The position numbers were made by a program, and so were the translations under genes. From JAICSD01 sp963836665 (GTDB lineage: Bacteria; Acidobacteriota; Vicinamibacteria; Vicinamibacterales; 2-12-FULL-66-21), in assembly GCA_963836665.1 (NCBI GenBank), contig CAWIKL010000001.1, positions 620,001 to 684,000 on the forward strand: a DNA stretch of 64,000 nt. Reading direction: 5' to 3'. Of this stretch, positions 7,806 through 15,814 are shown piece by piece. Position 1 is the first letter of the stretch, and every line of letters starts with the position of its first letter. The notes beneath the pieces were generated by a model that did not search any database, had not been told where the DNA came from, and saw nothing but the letters and a program-made list of their open reading frames with translations.

Positions 7806-8387
7806 ATGGCTGAGAAGATTCTGGTCATCGTCGGGGACGGTGGAGAGAGCTACGAAACGTGGTTCGCGGTACATCGCTTCCAGGAGGCGGGTTACGAGAC
7901 GCGCGTCGCCGCGCCGACGAAGAAGCGGCTCAACCTCGTCATGCACGATTTCGAGCCAGGTTGGGATACCTACATGGAACGGCCGGGCTACGCGATGGAG
8001 TCCGACCTGACGTTCGAGCAGGTCGCCGTACCCGAGTATGCGGCGGTCGTATGTATCGGCGGCCGCGCCCCCGAGTATTTGCGCAACAACGAGCGGGTGC
8101 TCGAGATCATTCGGCAGTTCGATCACTCCGGCAAATGGATCTTCGCCATCTGTCACGGCCTGCAGCTACTCGCATCGGCGGGAATCATCCGGGGCAAGAC
8201 GGTCACCTGCTACGAGCATGTCCGCAAGGACGTCGAAACCGTGGGCGCCACCTACGTCGCGCGCGACGCCGTCCGCGACGGCCGCATCGTCTCGGCGCCG
8301 ACCTGGGTGCAGCACCCGGCGTTCTACCGCGAGGTCTTCGCGTGCCTCGCGGCTGAGCCGGCGCCGGCCGGCGCGCTACGGGCATGA
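7806..8387 (+). CDS. DJ-1/PfpI family protein
   Basis: The product has 193 residues and the flavodoxin-like fold of the class I glutamine amidotransferase-like superfamily. The nucleophile elbow is AICHGLQ (Cys116, His117), and a conserved acidic residue near the N-terminus is Glu14 in DGGESYE. VVCIGGRAPEYLR and GKTVTCYEHVRKD match PfpI/DJ-1 members annotated as proteases, deglycases or chaperones. The exact activity cannot be assigned. A good ribosome site (AAAGGAG) precedes the ATG. The stop codon overlaps the start of the MmgE/PrpD gene (ATGA at 8384-8387), which indicates translational coupling. Confidence 0.9.
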   Translation: MAEKILVIVGDGGESYETWFAVHRFQEAGYETRVAAPTKKRLNLVMHDFEPGWDTYMERPGYAMESDLTFEQVAVPEYAAVVCIGGRAPEYLRNNERVLEIIRQFDHSGKWIFAICHGLQLLASAGIIRGKTVTCYEHVRKDVETVGATYVARDAVRDGRIVSAPTWVQHPAFYREVFACLAAEPAPAGALRA

Positions 8388-9841
8388 GCGTGGTCGATCG
8401 GCGCGGCTTCGTCGGCGCCGGCGCGCTGGGGTTCGCCGGGCTGCTGCGCGCGCCGGGCGTCACGGCGCGGCACGACCGGCGTGCGCCCGCCGATCCCACC
8501 GCACCGTCCGACGTTACCCGCCGGCTCGCCGCCTACGTCGTCCACGCGCCACCGGAAGACGTCCCTGCCGCCATTCGCGCCGAGGCCAGCCGTACGCTCG
8601 TCAACTGGGCCGGCTGCACGGTCGGCGGGTCCCGGCACGAGACGGTCGACATCGCGGTGCGCGCGCTCGCACCGTTCTCCGGCCCGAGGCAGGCGACACT
8701 GCTCGGACGGCGCGAGCGCCTCGACGCGCTGCATGCGGCGCTGGTCAACGGCATCAGCTCGCACGTCCTCGACTTCGACGACACGCACCTCAAGACGGTG
8801 ATCCACCCAGCCGGACCGGTGGCTTCCGCGATCCTGGCGGTCGCCGAACTCCAGCCGGTCGCGGGTCGTGACTTCCTTCACGCGCTGGTGCTCGGCACCG
8901 AGGTCGAGTGCCGCATCGGTAACGCCGTCTACCCCGCCCACTACGATCGCGGCTGGCACATCACGGGCACGGCCGGAGTGTTCGGCGCCGCCGCGGCCGC
9001 TGGCCGGCTGCTCGGCCTGTCAGAGCAGCAGATGCGCTGGGCGCTCGGCCTGGCGGCCACTCAGCCCGTCGGCCTGCGCGAGATGTTCGGGACGATGACG
9101 AAGAGCTTCCACCCGGGCCGAGCCGCGCAAAACGGGCTGATGGCGGCGCTCCTGGCCAAACAAGACTTCACGAGCAGCGACACGCCGATCGAAGGCGCGA
9201 CCGGCTGGGCGCACGTGTTGAGCACGGCGTGCGACTACTCGCAGATCACGGACGGCCTCGGCGAGCACTACGAAATCCGCCTCAACACCTACAAGCCGTT
9301 TGCGTGCGGGATCGTGCTGCACCCCTCACTCGATGCCTGCCTGCAGCTGCGGGCGGCGCATCATCTGCTGCCGGAGCAGATTGCGAAGGTCGAGCTGTCC
9401 GTGCATCCGCTCGTCCTCGAGTTGACCGGCAAGCGCACACCGCAGACGGGTCTGGAGGGCAAGTTCAGCGTCTACTTTGCCGTGGCGGTCGCGCTGACAA
9501 CAGGCGCTGCCGGTGTGAAGCAGTTCACGGACGACTGGGTGCGCCGGCCGGCGGTCATCGCGCTCCGCGACCGGGTTGTCGCGACCGTCGATCCGTCGAT
9601 CGGTGAGGCCCAATCCAGGGCTGTGATCACACTCACCGATGGGCGGCGTCTCGAGCAGTTCGTCGAGCACGCGGTCGGCAGCGTCGAGCGGCCGATGTCT
9701 GACGCGGATCTCGATGGCAAGGTTCGCGACCTGTGTGACGGCGTGCTCACGGCGCCGCAGACAGCCCGTTTGATCGCCGTCTGCCGCGGCGTCGAGCGCG
9801 AGCCGGACGCGCGGGTGATCGCGGCTGCGGCGATGGTGTAG
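8384..9841 (+). CDS. MmgE/PrpD family protein with Tat-like N-terminus
   Basis: The product has 485 residues, the usual length of the MmgE/PrpD family (2-methylcitrate dehydratase, cis-aconitate decarboxylase and uncharacterised relatives). Family blocks include NWAGCTVGGSRHE, SSHVLDFDDTH, HITGTAGVFGAAAAAGRLLG, KSFHPGRAAQNGL and YKPFACGIVLHP. The N-terminus DRRGFVGAGALGFAGLLRAPG looks like a twin-arginine signal, although most relatives are cytoplasmic. It overlaps the DJ-1 gene by four bases. The substrate is unknown. The downstream TetR gene converges with it, with a one-base gap. Confidence 0.88.
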   Translation: MSVVDRRGFVGAGALGFAGLLRAPGVTARHDRRAPADPTAPSDVTRRLAAYVVHAPPEDVPAAIRAEASRTLVNWAGCTVGGSRHETVDIAVRALAPFSGPRQATLLGRRERLDALHAALVNGISSHVLDFDDTHLKTVIHPAGPVASAILAVAELQPVAGRDFLHALVLGTEVECRIGNAVYPAHYDRGWHITGTAGVFGAAAAAGRLLGLSEQQMRWALGLAATQPVGLREMFGTMTKSFHPGRAAQNGLMAALLAKQDFTSSDTPIEGATGWAHVLSTACDYSQITDGLGEHYEIRLNTYKPFACGIVLHPSLDACLQLRAAHHLLPEQIAKVELSVHPLVLELTGKRTPQTGLEGKFSVYFAVAVALTTGAAGVKQFTDDWVRRPAVIALRDRVVATVDPSIGEAQSRAVITLTDGRRLEQFVEHAVGSVERPMSDADLDGKVRDLCDGVLTAPQTARLIAVCRGVEREPDARVIAAAAMV

Positions 9842-9842
9842 T

Positions 9843-10562
9843 TCAGCGGCGCGATTTCGAGCGGACGCGCCGGCCGGCAGCCGGGTCGGGCGCGCGGAAG
9901 GCGGCGGCGAGAAACGGCACCAGGTGGCGCAAGGTCGCCTCGAGGTTGGCGGGATCGCAGCGCCCTTTCGAGAACGTCTTGATCCGCTGCGGGCTCGACA
10001 CCGAGTAGTAGATCGTCCCGAGCATGAAGTGAAACCGCCACAGGGTTTCGTCGGGTGAGACGTGGGGCAGGCAGCCGCGCAGCGCCGCGACGAAGGTGCT
10101 GGTCGAGACGTCGAAGTTCTGCGCCACGAGCTGCGTCAGCAGGGCCGAATTTTCAGCGGCGAGAATCGTCCGCAGCCGGCTGAAGCCGGTTTCGCCGCGC
10201 TCGGTCTGGATCTCGGCGAGCGCCGGCCGGACGAAGGCTTCGATCACGCACTCGAGCCGCTCCCGGCCCTGCCCTGCCAGGCCGAGCAGGCGCAGGCGCT
10301 CGGCGTTCAGCGTGCTGCAATGACGACGGTAAACCTCCGAGAGCAGCCCTTCCTTGCCACGAAAATGGTAGCCGACGAGCGACCAGTTGACGCCGGCCGC
10401 CGCGGCGATCGCCCGCACCGACACGCTGGTGTAGCCGTGCTCGGCGAACAGCCGTTCCGCCGCAGCGACCAGCCGTTCACGTGTCTCCGCCGCCGATGCC
10501 GCCGATGCCGATCGGACGGTGGCCTGTTCTCTCAACGCCGCGTTCTTCACAGCGCAGAGCAT
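9843..10562 (-). CDS. TetR family transcriptional regulator
   Basis: The N-terminal helix-turn-helix reads RERLVAAAERLFAEHGYTSVSVRAIAAAAGVNWSLVGYHFRGKEGLLSEVY, which fits the TetR family; the C-terminal ligand domain is diverged. Two starts are plausible. The ATG at 10562 gives 239 residues. A GTG at 10550 lies seven bases after a TATGCT hexamer that overlaps that ATG. A perfect eight-base inverted repeat (10580-10597) lies just upstream and covers the likely -35 elements of both this gene and the divergent isomerase gene, so autorepression is expected. Two similar palindromes at 14719 and 19110 suggest a local regulon. The inducer is unknown. Confidence 0.9.
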   Translation of the reverse strand: MLCAVKNAALREQATVRSASAASAAETRERLVAAAERLFAEHGYTSVSVRAIAAAAGVNWSLVGYHFRGKEGLLSEVYRRHCSTLNAERLRLLGLAGQGRERLECVIEAFVRPALAEIQTERGETGFSRLRTILAAENSALLTQLVAQNFDVSTSTFVAALRGCLPHVSPDETLWRFHFMLGTIYYSVSSPQRIKTFSKGRCDPANLEATLRHLVPFLAAAFRAPDPAAGRRVRSKSRR

Positions 10563-10579
10563 ACCGGAAAGCCGGCGCA

Positions 10580-10597
10580 ATTGAACGACCGTTCAAT
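10580..10597. promoter_or_regulatory. TetR-type operator A: ATTGAACG-AC-CGTTCAAT
   Basis: This is an eight-base-pair perfect inverted repeat with a two-base spacer, between the divergent TetR and isomerase genes. On the plus strand TTCAAT (10592-10597) stands 16 bases before TATGAT (10614-10619). On the minus strand the corresponding TTCAAT stands 16 bases before TATGCT. The repeat therefore covers the -35 element of both promoters, a typical repressor site. Confidence 0.75.
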
Positions 10598-10613
10598 CGC
10601 CGATCACTCGCTG

Positions 10614-10619
10614 TATGAT
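10614..10619 (+). promoter_or_regulatory. -10 element TATGAT of the isomerase promoter
   Basis: TATGAT lies 16 bases after TTCAAT inside operator A and 20 bases before the ATG at 10640. A GGAGG ribosome site follows it. Confidence 0.45.
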
Positions 10620-10639
10620 GCCGCCACGCGGAGGCAGGC

Positions 10640-11752
10640 ATGAGTGAACGGCATCGCATGGTTCAACGCTACTCGCGGCGCGACTTCGGCAAGCTTGCGC
10701 TCGCCGCATTTCCCGCTGCCGCGCTCGCCGGCCGGGTCGAGTCGGCGTTCGCACTGCACAGTAAGTCGGACTCGTTATGGGGTGGCGTGCCGTTTGGCAT
10801 ATTCGCTCCCTATCGTTTCGGTCCGGAAGCCTCAGATCTGGAAGGCGCGCTCAGGGCGCTGGTGAAATTCGGTGTGAGCTATACAGAACTTGGCAACGCC
10901 GTCGTCGAGCGCCACGTGGGCGCGCCGCAGCCAGCCGGTGGCCGCGGAGCGCAGCCCGCCGCGGCGCCGGCGGCCAATGCTGCTCCTCCGTTGCAACCGG
11001 CGCCCATGGCGATTCCGTGCGAGGGAGGCGTGCCGAGCGGCGCACCGGCGGCTCTGGGCGGTGGTGTGGGCCGCGGGCAGACGCCCGAGCAGCAGGCCGC
11101 CGCGCGAGCCCAAGCCGACGCACTGTCGAAGTGGCGCGCGTCGGTCCCGATGGACAGGTTTGCCGGCGTGCGCCGCACGTTTGGCGACGCCGGCGTGAAC
11201 ATCTACGCCTACCGCATCACGCTGACCTCGGAGATGTCGGATGCCGATTACGACTACGCCTTCAATGCCGCCAAGGCGCTCGGCGCCTCGCAACTGACGA
11301 TGGAACACCCACACGACGTCACGCTGGCAAAGCGGATCGGCCAGGCCGGCGAGAAGCACGGCCTGAACATCGGCTACCACCTGCACACGACGGCGTCGAT
11401 GACGGCGTGGGACGACGTGATGGCGGCGTCGCCACGCAACGGCCTCCAGCTCGATATCGGCCACTACGTGGCGGGCACCGGCCAGAGTCCGGTGCCGCTC
11501 ATCGAAAAGCTCCACCCGCGCATCTTCAGCATGCATCTCAAGGATCGAAAAAAGCTCTGCCACGATCGCTCCGAGAACATGCCGTGGGGTGAAGGGGACA
11601 CGCCGATCAAGGACGTCCTGCAATGCCTGAAGACGCACAAGTGGGCGATTCCTGCGGGCATCGAGTTCGAGTACAACGTGCCGACGGGCTCGACCTGGGA
11701 CGCCGAAATCGCCAAGTGCGTCGAGTACGCGAAGAGAGCGCTCACGAGCTGA
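10640..11752 (+). CDS. Tat-exported sugar phosphate isomerase/epimerase-like TIM barrel
   Basis: The product has 370 residues. The N-terminus RYSRRDFGKLALAAFPAAALAG is a twin-arginine signal. The rest matches the xylose-isomerase-like TIM barrel (sugar phosphate isomerase/epimerase family): PFGIFAPYRFG, TMEHPHD, HGLNIGYHLHTTAS, LQLDIGHYV and HPRIFSMHLKDRK. The metal-binding acidic and histidine residues at the barrel end are likely Glu/His in TMEHPH and GYHLH and Asp/His in LDIGHY and SMHLKD. About 75 residues between the first strands form a Pro/Ala/Gly/Gln-rich insert. A strong ribosome site (GGAGG) precedes the ATG. It is divergent from the TetR gene and probably repressed through operator A. 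The substrate is unknown. Confidence 0.88.
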   Translation: MSERHRMVQRYSRRDFGKLALAAFPAAALAGRVESAFALHSKSDSLWGGVPFGIFAPYRFGPEASDLEGALRALVKFGVSYTELGNAVVERHVGAPQPAGGRGAQPAAAPAANAAPPLQPAPMAIPCEGGVPSGAPAALGGGVGRGQTPEQQAAARAQADALSKWRASVPMDRFAGVRRTFGDAGVNIYAYRITLTSEMSDADYDYAFNAAKALGASQLTMEHPHDVTLAKRIGQAGEKHGLNIGYHLHTTASMTAWDDVMAASPRNGLQLDIGHYVAGTGQSPVPLIEKLHPRIFSMHLKDRKKLCHDRSENMPWGEGDTPIKDVLQCLKTHKWAIPAGIEFEYNVPTGSTWDAEIAKCVEYAKRALTS

Positions 11753-11762
11753 GCTCAGTTAA

Positions 11763-11810
11763 ATCGGGTGATCTGGTGATCGGGTGATCGGGTGATCTGG
11801 CTATCGCGCT
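11763..11810. repeat. Eight-base tandem repeat (ATCkGGTG)
   Basis: Six consecutive eight-base units, ATCGGGTG or ATCTGGTG with the last two diverged, fill the gap after the isomerase gene. They run into the last codons of the minus-strand gene at 11801. The array could be a slippage-prone spacer. No promoter or terminator is evident in it. Confidence 0.75.
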
Positions 11811-12454
11811 GCTGAGAGGCGGCCGAGCAGCACCGCGAGGGCGGCGACTGCGCCGCCGAGAGCGACGAGCAGCTGGTGGCGTGCGCGGGAGGGTGCGGCG
11901 GGTTTCAGGTCGTAATCGACGGTGAAGTCTCGCTGATCGACATCGCGCTCCTGCGCCGTCACGGCAATGCGATCGGTCACCGGCACCAGCACATTGGCGA
12001 GGTAGACGCCGATGTCGGCGTGATGCGCGTTACGGAAGCGCAGGCGGTGGGTGCCGGGCGCGAGCGGTGGTAGTGCGACCTGCCACTTCATCTGCAGGGT
12101 GCCTTCGCCCTTCGTCATCGACTCAGCCGTTGCCGGCAGGCTCTCGATGAGCACGAGGGACAGCAGGCGGCCGTCGAGCTCGAGGGCGATGTCGTGCTGG
12201 ACGGCGGACGCGTAGCCGCGAGCCTCGCGGTCCGAGACCGCGCCGTCGTGGTCGCGATCCATCTCGGAGATCAGCCGATCGGCAAGCGACATTCCTGGCG
12301 TCAGGTCGAGCTGCAACTCGACGCGTCCCGGATTGATGGCCAGGCGCGCCGCCTGCAGGTACTCGTCACGGCGGTGCGCGGACACCGCCGCGACCGTCGC
12401 CGCGGCGACCAGGATCGAGAGGACCGCCGCGCGACTACTTAGCGAATTTCGCAC
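11801..12454 (-). CDS. Exported EF-hand-containing protein with C-terminal membrane segment
   Basis: The product has 217 residues with a signal peptide (about 1-27) and a hydrophobic segment near the C-terminus (LLVALGGAVAALAVLLG). EMDRDHDGAVSDREA is a calcium-binding EF-hand loop (DxDxDG). The remaining beta-rich part (VALPPLAPGTHRLRFRN, IGVYLANVLVP) has no assigned family, although similar proteins precede HupE/UreJ-like modules in some acidobacteria. It overlaps the end of the DUF3500 gene by 20 bases and is the last gene of the minus-strand unit dioxygenase, DUF3500, EF-hand. Its role is unknown. Confidence 0.75.
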   Translation of the reverse strand: MRNSLSSRAAVLSILVAAATVAAVSAHRRDEYLQAARLAINPGRVELQLDLTPGMSLADRLISEMDRDHDGAVSDREARGYASAVQHDIALELDGRLLSLVLIESLPATAESMTKGEGTLQMKWQVALPPLAPGTHRLRFRNAHHADIGVYLANVLVPVTDRIAVTAQERDVDQRDFTVDYDLKPAAPSRARHQLLVALGGAVAALAVLLGRLSAAR

Positions 12455-13565
12455 CGTAGTCGTTGGTCGGGTCGCGGTAGATGGTGTGGATGTGGTCGAT
12501 GCTGCCCTGCTGCGGCGCGTACTCGATCACCAACGTCGGCCCCTGGATGCGGAAGTAGGCGGGCGAGCCGTTGGTCGTCGGACCGCTCCACGCGAAGTAG
12601 GTCTGAGAGAGGTTCCCGCGGAGCTCAGCCATCCGCGGCTCGCCGTAACCGTCGGCGACGATGCCGGCCCATTCCCTGGCCAGATCGAGCAGCATGTCCT
12701 GCTGCTTCGCCGTCAGCGCCGAGGCCTTGATCCCTTCCGGCTGAATCGTCTTGCCGTCCTGCGTTGGTCCGAGCACCAGGTCGGCAACGCGATAGGCCAG
12801 GATGGCTTGCTTACGCTGCCCCTCATCGAGCGCATTGATCAACGCGAACGCCTTGTCGTTCTCCTTGCCGAGCGGCCGGATTTCCTTGCCCTCGAACGTG
12901 TAGGTTGCCGGCTGCGCCGCCGGCAGGCTGGGCGTCATGCTCGCGTTGCCGCCGCCGATCGTCAAGTTGATCGCCAGGTGATGGCCACCGAACTGGAGCA
13001 TCCAGGGCGCGGTCGTCGACGGCGTGCCAAGAAACGCCAGCCAGTAGTTGTCCTTGCCGAACGCCGGACCTCCACCGCCGGGTCCGCCCGGCCCACGCCC
13101 CCGACCTTGCCCTGCACCGGGAGGAGGGCCGCCGCCGGGGGGCCCTCCACCGCGCGGACCACCGATTCCGCCGCCCGCTGTGCGGAGCATCTCGTCGCCG
13201 CCCATGATCTCAGTCACCTTGCGGTACCCGCTGACGCTCAGCGACACCTGCAGCAGCGCCGTCACCGCGGCGCGTTGCGTATCAGTCAGATCGCCCAGCC
13301 GGATGCCGCGCCGTTCCACCATCGGGCTCGGCAGATTCGACCAGCGCTTGCGTTGTTGGTTGTCGTCCCAGCGGAACTGCAGGCTGGCGCGGCCGGCAGC
13401 GTCGAGCGAGTCGATGACGCCCTGGGCAGCGGCGACGATGCGCGCGGTGGTGTCAGCGGGCGCAGGCGCGGCGCCAGGCGTCGGTGCGAGCGCATGGAGT
13501 AGCGGCGGCGCGGCGACGAGAGCGGCGAGAGCGGCGGTGACGAACGACAAGCGGCGGCTGTTCAT
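12435..13565 (-). CDS. DUF3500 family exported protein
   Basis: The start is set at the ATG at 13565, with AAGGA seven bases before it and a clear signal peptide (MNSRRLSFVTAALAALVAAPPLL). Family-typical segments include RWSNLP, RGIRLGDLTDTQRAAV, NYWLAFLGTPS, PWMLQFGGHHLAINLTI and a C-terminal IHTIYRDPTNDYG. DUF3500 proteins are uncharacterised exported proteins often found beside EF-hand or sugar-degradation genes. A Gly/Pro/Arg-rich stretch of about 40 residues interrupts the domain. It follows the dioxygenase gene by 79 bases and overlaps the EF-hand gene. Confidence 0.9.
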   Translation of the reverse strand: MNSRRLSFVTAALAALVAAPPLLHALAPTPGAAPAPADTTARIVAAAQGVIDSLDAAGRASLQFRWDDNQQRKRWSNLPSPMVERRGIRLGDLTDTQRAAVTALLQVSLSVSGYRKVTEIMGGDEMLRTAGGGIGGPRGGGPPGGGPPPGAGQGRGRGPGGPGGGGPAFGKDNYWLAFLGTPSTTAPWMLQFGGHHLAINLTIGGGNASMTPSLPAAQPATYTFEGKEIRPLGKENDKAFALINALDEGQRKQAILAYRVADLVLGPTQDGKTIQPEGIKASALTAKQQDMLLDLAREWAGIVADGYGEPRMAELRGNLSQTYFAWSGPTTNGSPAYFRIQGPTLVIEYAPQQGSIDHIHTIYRDPTNDYGAKFAK

Positions 13566-13644
13566 TTTGAAGTCCTTACGGATCGTCGGTGACACGCCGG
13601 TGGACAACCGGTGGCTTTTTGCAGGCAATCCTGCTTCAGGCACC

Positions 13645-14595
13645 CTACTCCACGGGCGGCGTGCCGTGCGTATGGAACGTGCTGACCGTCTGCAGGCCCC
13701 ACGCCTGTCCCTTGGCCCGTTCGGCCTGGGTCCACACGACCGGCGTCCAGTCCGGATCGAGAATCAGGTAGCCGCCCGAGCCGATCTCGAAGCGGTTGCC
13801 GCCCGGCTCGCAACAATACAGGAAGAACGTCTGACCGATCGTGTGCTTGTGCGGTCCGGTCTCGATCGGTACGTCGGCGTCGCGCAGGATATCGGCGGCG
13901 CGGAGCACGTCCTCGCGGCTATCCATGCTGTAGGTGAGGTGGTGCAGCCGTCCGCGTGCGCCGCTGCGATCCCTGGTAATCGCGAGGTCGTATGACTTGT
14001 TGGTCGCCGCCAGCCAGGCGCCCATTTCGGTGCCGTCGTCGAAGACGATCTGCTCCGTCAGACGCAGCCCGAGCAGTTCGTGGAAGAAGCGACGGGACGG
14101 CGTCACCTCGCGAGCGAGGACATTGAGGTGATCGAGCCGGCGCGGCGCGATGCCGCGCGGGACATAGCGCTGCGGCTGGTTCTTGAAGGCGGTAGCGACG
14201 TCGGCTGACGGCACGAAGCGCTGCGTTTCGAAATAGAGCTCGATCGCATGGCCATCGGGCGTTTCGCAGCGATAGGCCGGACCGTGCATCGAGTCTTCGA
14301 GCCAGCGCCCGTCGACTCCATGCGCGCCCAGGCGGGCGACGAGCTGTTGCAGCGTGCCGGGGTCGCGAACGCGGAGCCCGACGTGGCCGAGACCCGAAGT
14401 GGAGTGTGCCGTGAGCTTCAGCGTGTGCCGCTCGTAGTCCCCCCAGGCGCGCAGGTAGACGGAATCGCCCTCGCGCGTGGTCTCGTGCAACCCGACGACG
14501 GTGGTAAAGAACTTCAGGCTCTCGTCCGGCTTCGGCGTGAAGAGCTCGACGTGGCCGACATGGGCGACATCGCCAAACTTCGCAGATACGGTCAT
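13645..14595 (-). CDS. Extradiol (catechol 2,3-dioxygenase-type) ring-cleavage dioxygenase
   Basis: The product has 316 residues with two vicinal-oxygen-chelate modules, as in type I extradiol dioxygenases. The C-terminal module holds the iron ligands in XylE-like surroundings: His156 in RLDHLNV, the His-His pair at 218-219 in RLHHLTYS, and Glu270 in GGNRFEIG. The catalytic Tyr260 is ten residues before that Glu, and there is a His at 251. The enzyme should cleave a catechol-type ring next to the hydroxyls using Fe(II) and O2. The natural substrate is not determined. It starts about 125 bases from operator B, which lies between it and the divergent aldo/keto reductase gene. Confidence 0.88.
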   Translation of the reverse strand: MTVSAKFGDVAHVGHVELFTPKPDESLKFFTTVVGLHETTREGDSVYLRAWGDYERHTLKLTAHSTSGLGHVGLRVRDPGTLQQLVARLGAHGVDGRWLEDSMHGPAYRCETPDGHAIELYFETQRFVPSADVATAFKNQPQRYVPRGIAPRRLDHLNVLAREVTPSRRFFHELLGLRLTEQIVFDDGTEMGAWLAATNKSYDLAITRDRSGARGRLHHLTYSMDSREDVLRAADILRDADVPIETGPHKHTIGQTFFLYCCEPGGNRFEIGSGGYLILDPDWTPVVWTQAERAKGQAWGLQTVSTFHTHGTPPVE

Positions 14596-14718
14596 GGTGT
14601 GAGGCTCAGGCCAGCGATGCGAGGGTACCAGTGACGAGATCGTCGAGAGTGAGCGGCCGCGCCGTGCGCCAGCGTGACAGCATGGCAGACAGCAACATAG
14701 GCGCGCATCATAGACTGC

Positions 14719-14736
14719 ATTGAACGGGCGTGCAAT
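14719..14736. promoter_or_regulatory. TetR-type operator B: ATTGAACG-GG-CGTGCAAT
   Basis: This is the same 8-2-8 palindrome as operator A with one mismatched pair between the arms. TTGAAC at 14720-14725 is followed after 18 bases by TATCAT (14744-14749), so the site covers the -35 of a plus-strand promoter. It stands between the divergent dioxygenase and aldo/keto reductase genes. Confidence 0.65.
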
Positions 14737-14743
14737 TTGCCTG

Positions 14744-14749
14744 TATCAT
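14744..14749 (+). promoter_or_regulatory. -10 element TATCAT downstream of operator B
   Basis: TATCAT is 18 bases after TTGAAC in operator B and exactly six bases before the ATG of a 23-residue open frame at 14756. This suggests a leaderless transcript leading into the aldo/keto reductase gene. Confidence 0.45.
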
Positions 14750-14755
14750 CCGCCG

Positions 14756-14827
14756 ATGGCCGACACCGTCCCCGTCTTCAGCGCCGACCAGCGGGTGTTT
14801 CCGCAGGTGACCGGGGAACTGGCGTGA
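14756..14827 (+). CDS. Possible 23-residue leader peptide or gene remnant
   Basis: The frame ATG to TGA encodes MADTVPVFSADQRVFPQVTGELA. It begins six bases after a TATCAT hexamer and ends 21 bases before the aldo/keto reductase start. It may be a short leader, or the first codons of a gene otherwise lost. There is no similarity I can name, and the evidence is positional only. Confidence 0.25.
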   Translation: MADTVPVFSADQRVFPQVTGELA

Positions 14828-14836
14828 CCGCACCGA

Positions 14837-14842
14837 TATAAT
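14837..14842 (+). promoter_or_regulatory. -10 element TATAAT of the aldo/keto reductase gene
   Basis: This perfect TATAAT lies six bases before the ATG at 14849. With a usual start-site distance the mRNA would begin at the ATG, so it would be leaderless. No good ribosome site is seen. Confidence 0.5.
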
Positions 14843-14848
14843 CACCGG

Positions 14849-15814
14849 ATGCAGCGACGCACACTCGGCACTTCAGGCCTCCAGATCTCGACAATCGGGC
14901 TCGGCAGCTGGGCGATCGGCGGCTGGATGTGGGGGACGCAGGACGATGCCGCCAGCGCGGCGGCGATTCACGCGGCGGTCGATCACGGCGTCAATTGGAT
15001 CGATACCGCACCGATCTACGGCGGAGGGCATTCGGAAACGATCGTCGGCCGCGCGATCAAGGCACTGCCGGCGTCGAGCCGGCCTCTCCTCTTCACGAAG
15101 TTCGGCGTCGGCGCCGACACGACGGTGAACACGCGCGCCGCCCGCCACGGCGACGTGATCGCGGAGTGCGACGCCAGCCTGGGACGACTCGGTGTCGATC
15201 ACATCGACCTCTTTCAGCAGCACTGGCCCTCGAACGATCCGATCCCGGAAACGGCGCGCGCGTGCGAAGAGCTGCTCACAGCGGGAAAGATCCGCGCGAT
15301 CGGCGTCTCGAACTATTCCGTCGAGCAGCTGGAGGCCTGGCGAGCGACCGGGGTTCCGCTCCACTCCTTGCAATCGCCGTACAGCATTCTCCGCCCCGCG
15401 GTCAAAGACACGGTGCTGCCGTGGTGCGCGGCGCACGCGACCGGCGTCATCGCCTACTCGCCACTCTTTCGCGGCCTGCTATTTGGCACGTGGGCGAAGG
15501 ACAAGACGTTTCCCGAGGGAGACACGCGTGGCGCGCACAAGGACTATTCCGGCGCGCGATTCGCGCGCCACATCGACGCGGTGCGCGAGATCACCGACAT
15601 CGCCACCACGGGCGCACTGAGCTGTCCGCAGCTCTGTATCGGCGTCCTGCTGCGCACGCCGGGGCTGACCGGCTGCATCGTCGGCGCCCGCAACGCCCGA
15701 CAGGGGGCGCTGATCGCCAATCTGGGCGTTGACGTGACTGACGAGCAGGCGAACGCCGTGTGGTCGGTGATCGCGCGCCTGGAGCGCGATCTGGCGTCAT
15801 TGACGAAGGTTTAA
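14849..15814 (+). CDS. Aldo/keto reductase
   Basis: The product has 321 residues with the full AKR catalytic tetrad: Asp52 and Tyr57 in NWIDTAPIYG, Lys84 in LFTKFG, and His125 in LFQQHWP. IRAIGVSNYSVEQL and GCIVGARNARQ are the usual strand and NADP-binding segments. The enzyme would reduce or oxidise a carbonyl/alcohol using NADP(H) in the cytoplasm. It follows operator B and its own TATAAT, and lies opposite the dioxygenase gene, so both may be induced together. Its stop codon shares the TTAA at 15811-15814 with the stop of the convergent ThuA-like gene. Confidence 0.93.
   Translation: MQRRTLGTSGLQISTIGLGSWAIGGWMWGTQDDAASAAAIHAAVDHGVNWIDTAPIYGGGHSETIVGRAIKALPASSRPLLFTKFGVGADTTVNTRAARHGDVIAECDASLGRLGVDHIDLFQQHWPSNDPIPETARACEELLTAGKIRAIGVSNYSVEQLEAWRATGVPLHSLQSPYSILRPAVKDTVLPWCAAHATGVIAYSPLFRGLLFGTWAKDKTFPEGDTRGAHKDYSGARFARHIDAVREITDIATTGALSCPQLCIGVLLRTPGLTGCIVGARNARQGALIANLGVDVTDEQANAVWSVIARLERDLASLTKV

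Noticed and set aside
13600..13632. Hairpin followed by TTTTT as a plus-strand terminator
   Set aside because: A CCGGT/ACCGG stem and T run exist, but no plus-strand gene ends there; it lies between two minus-strand genes of one unit.
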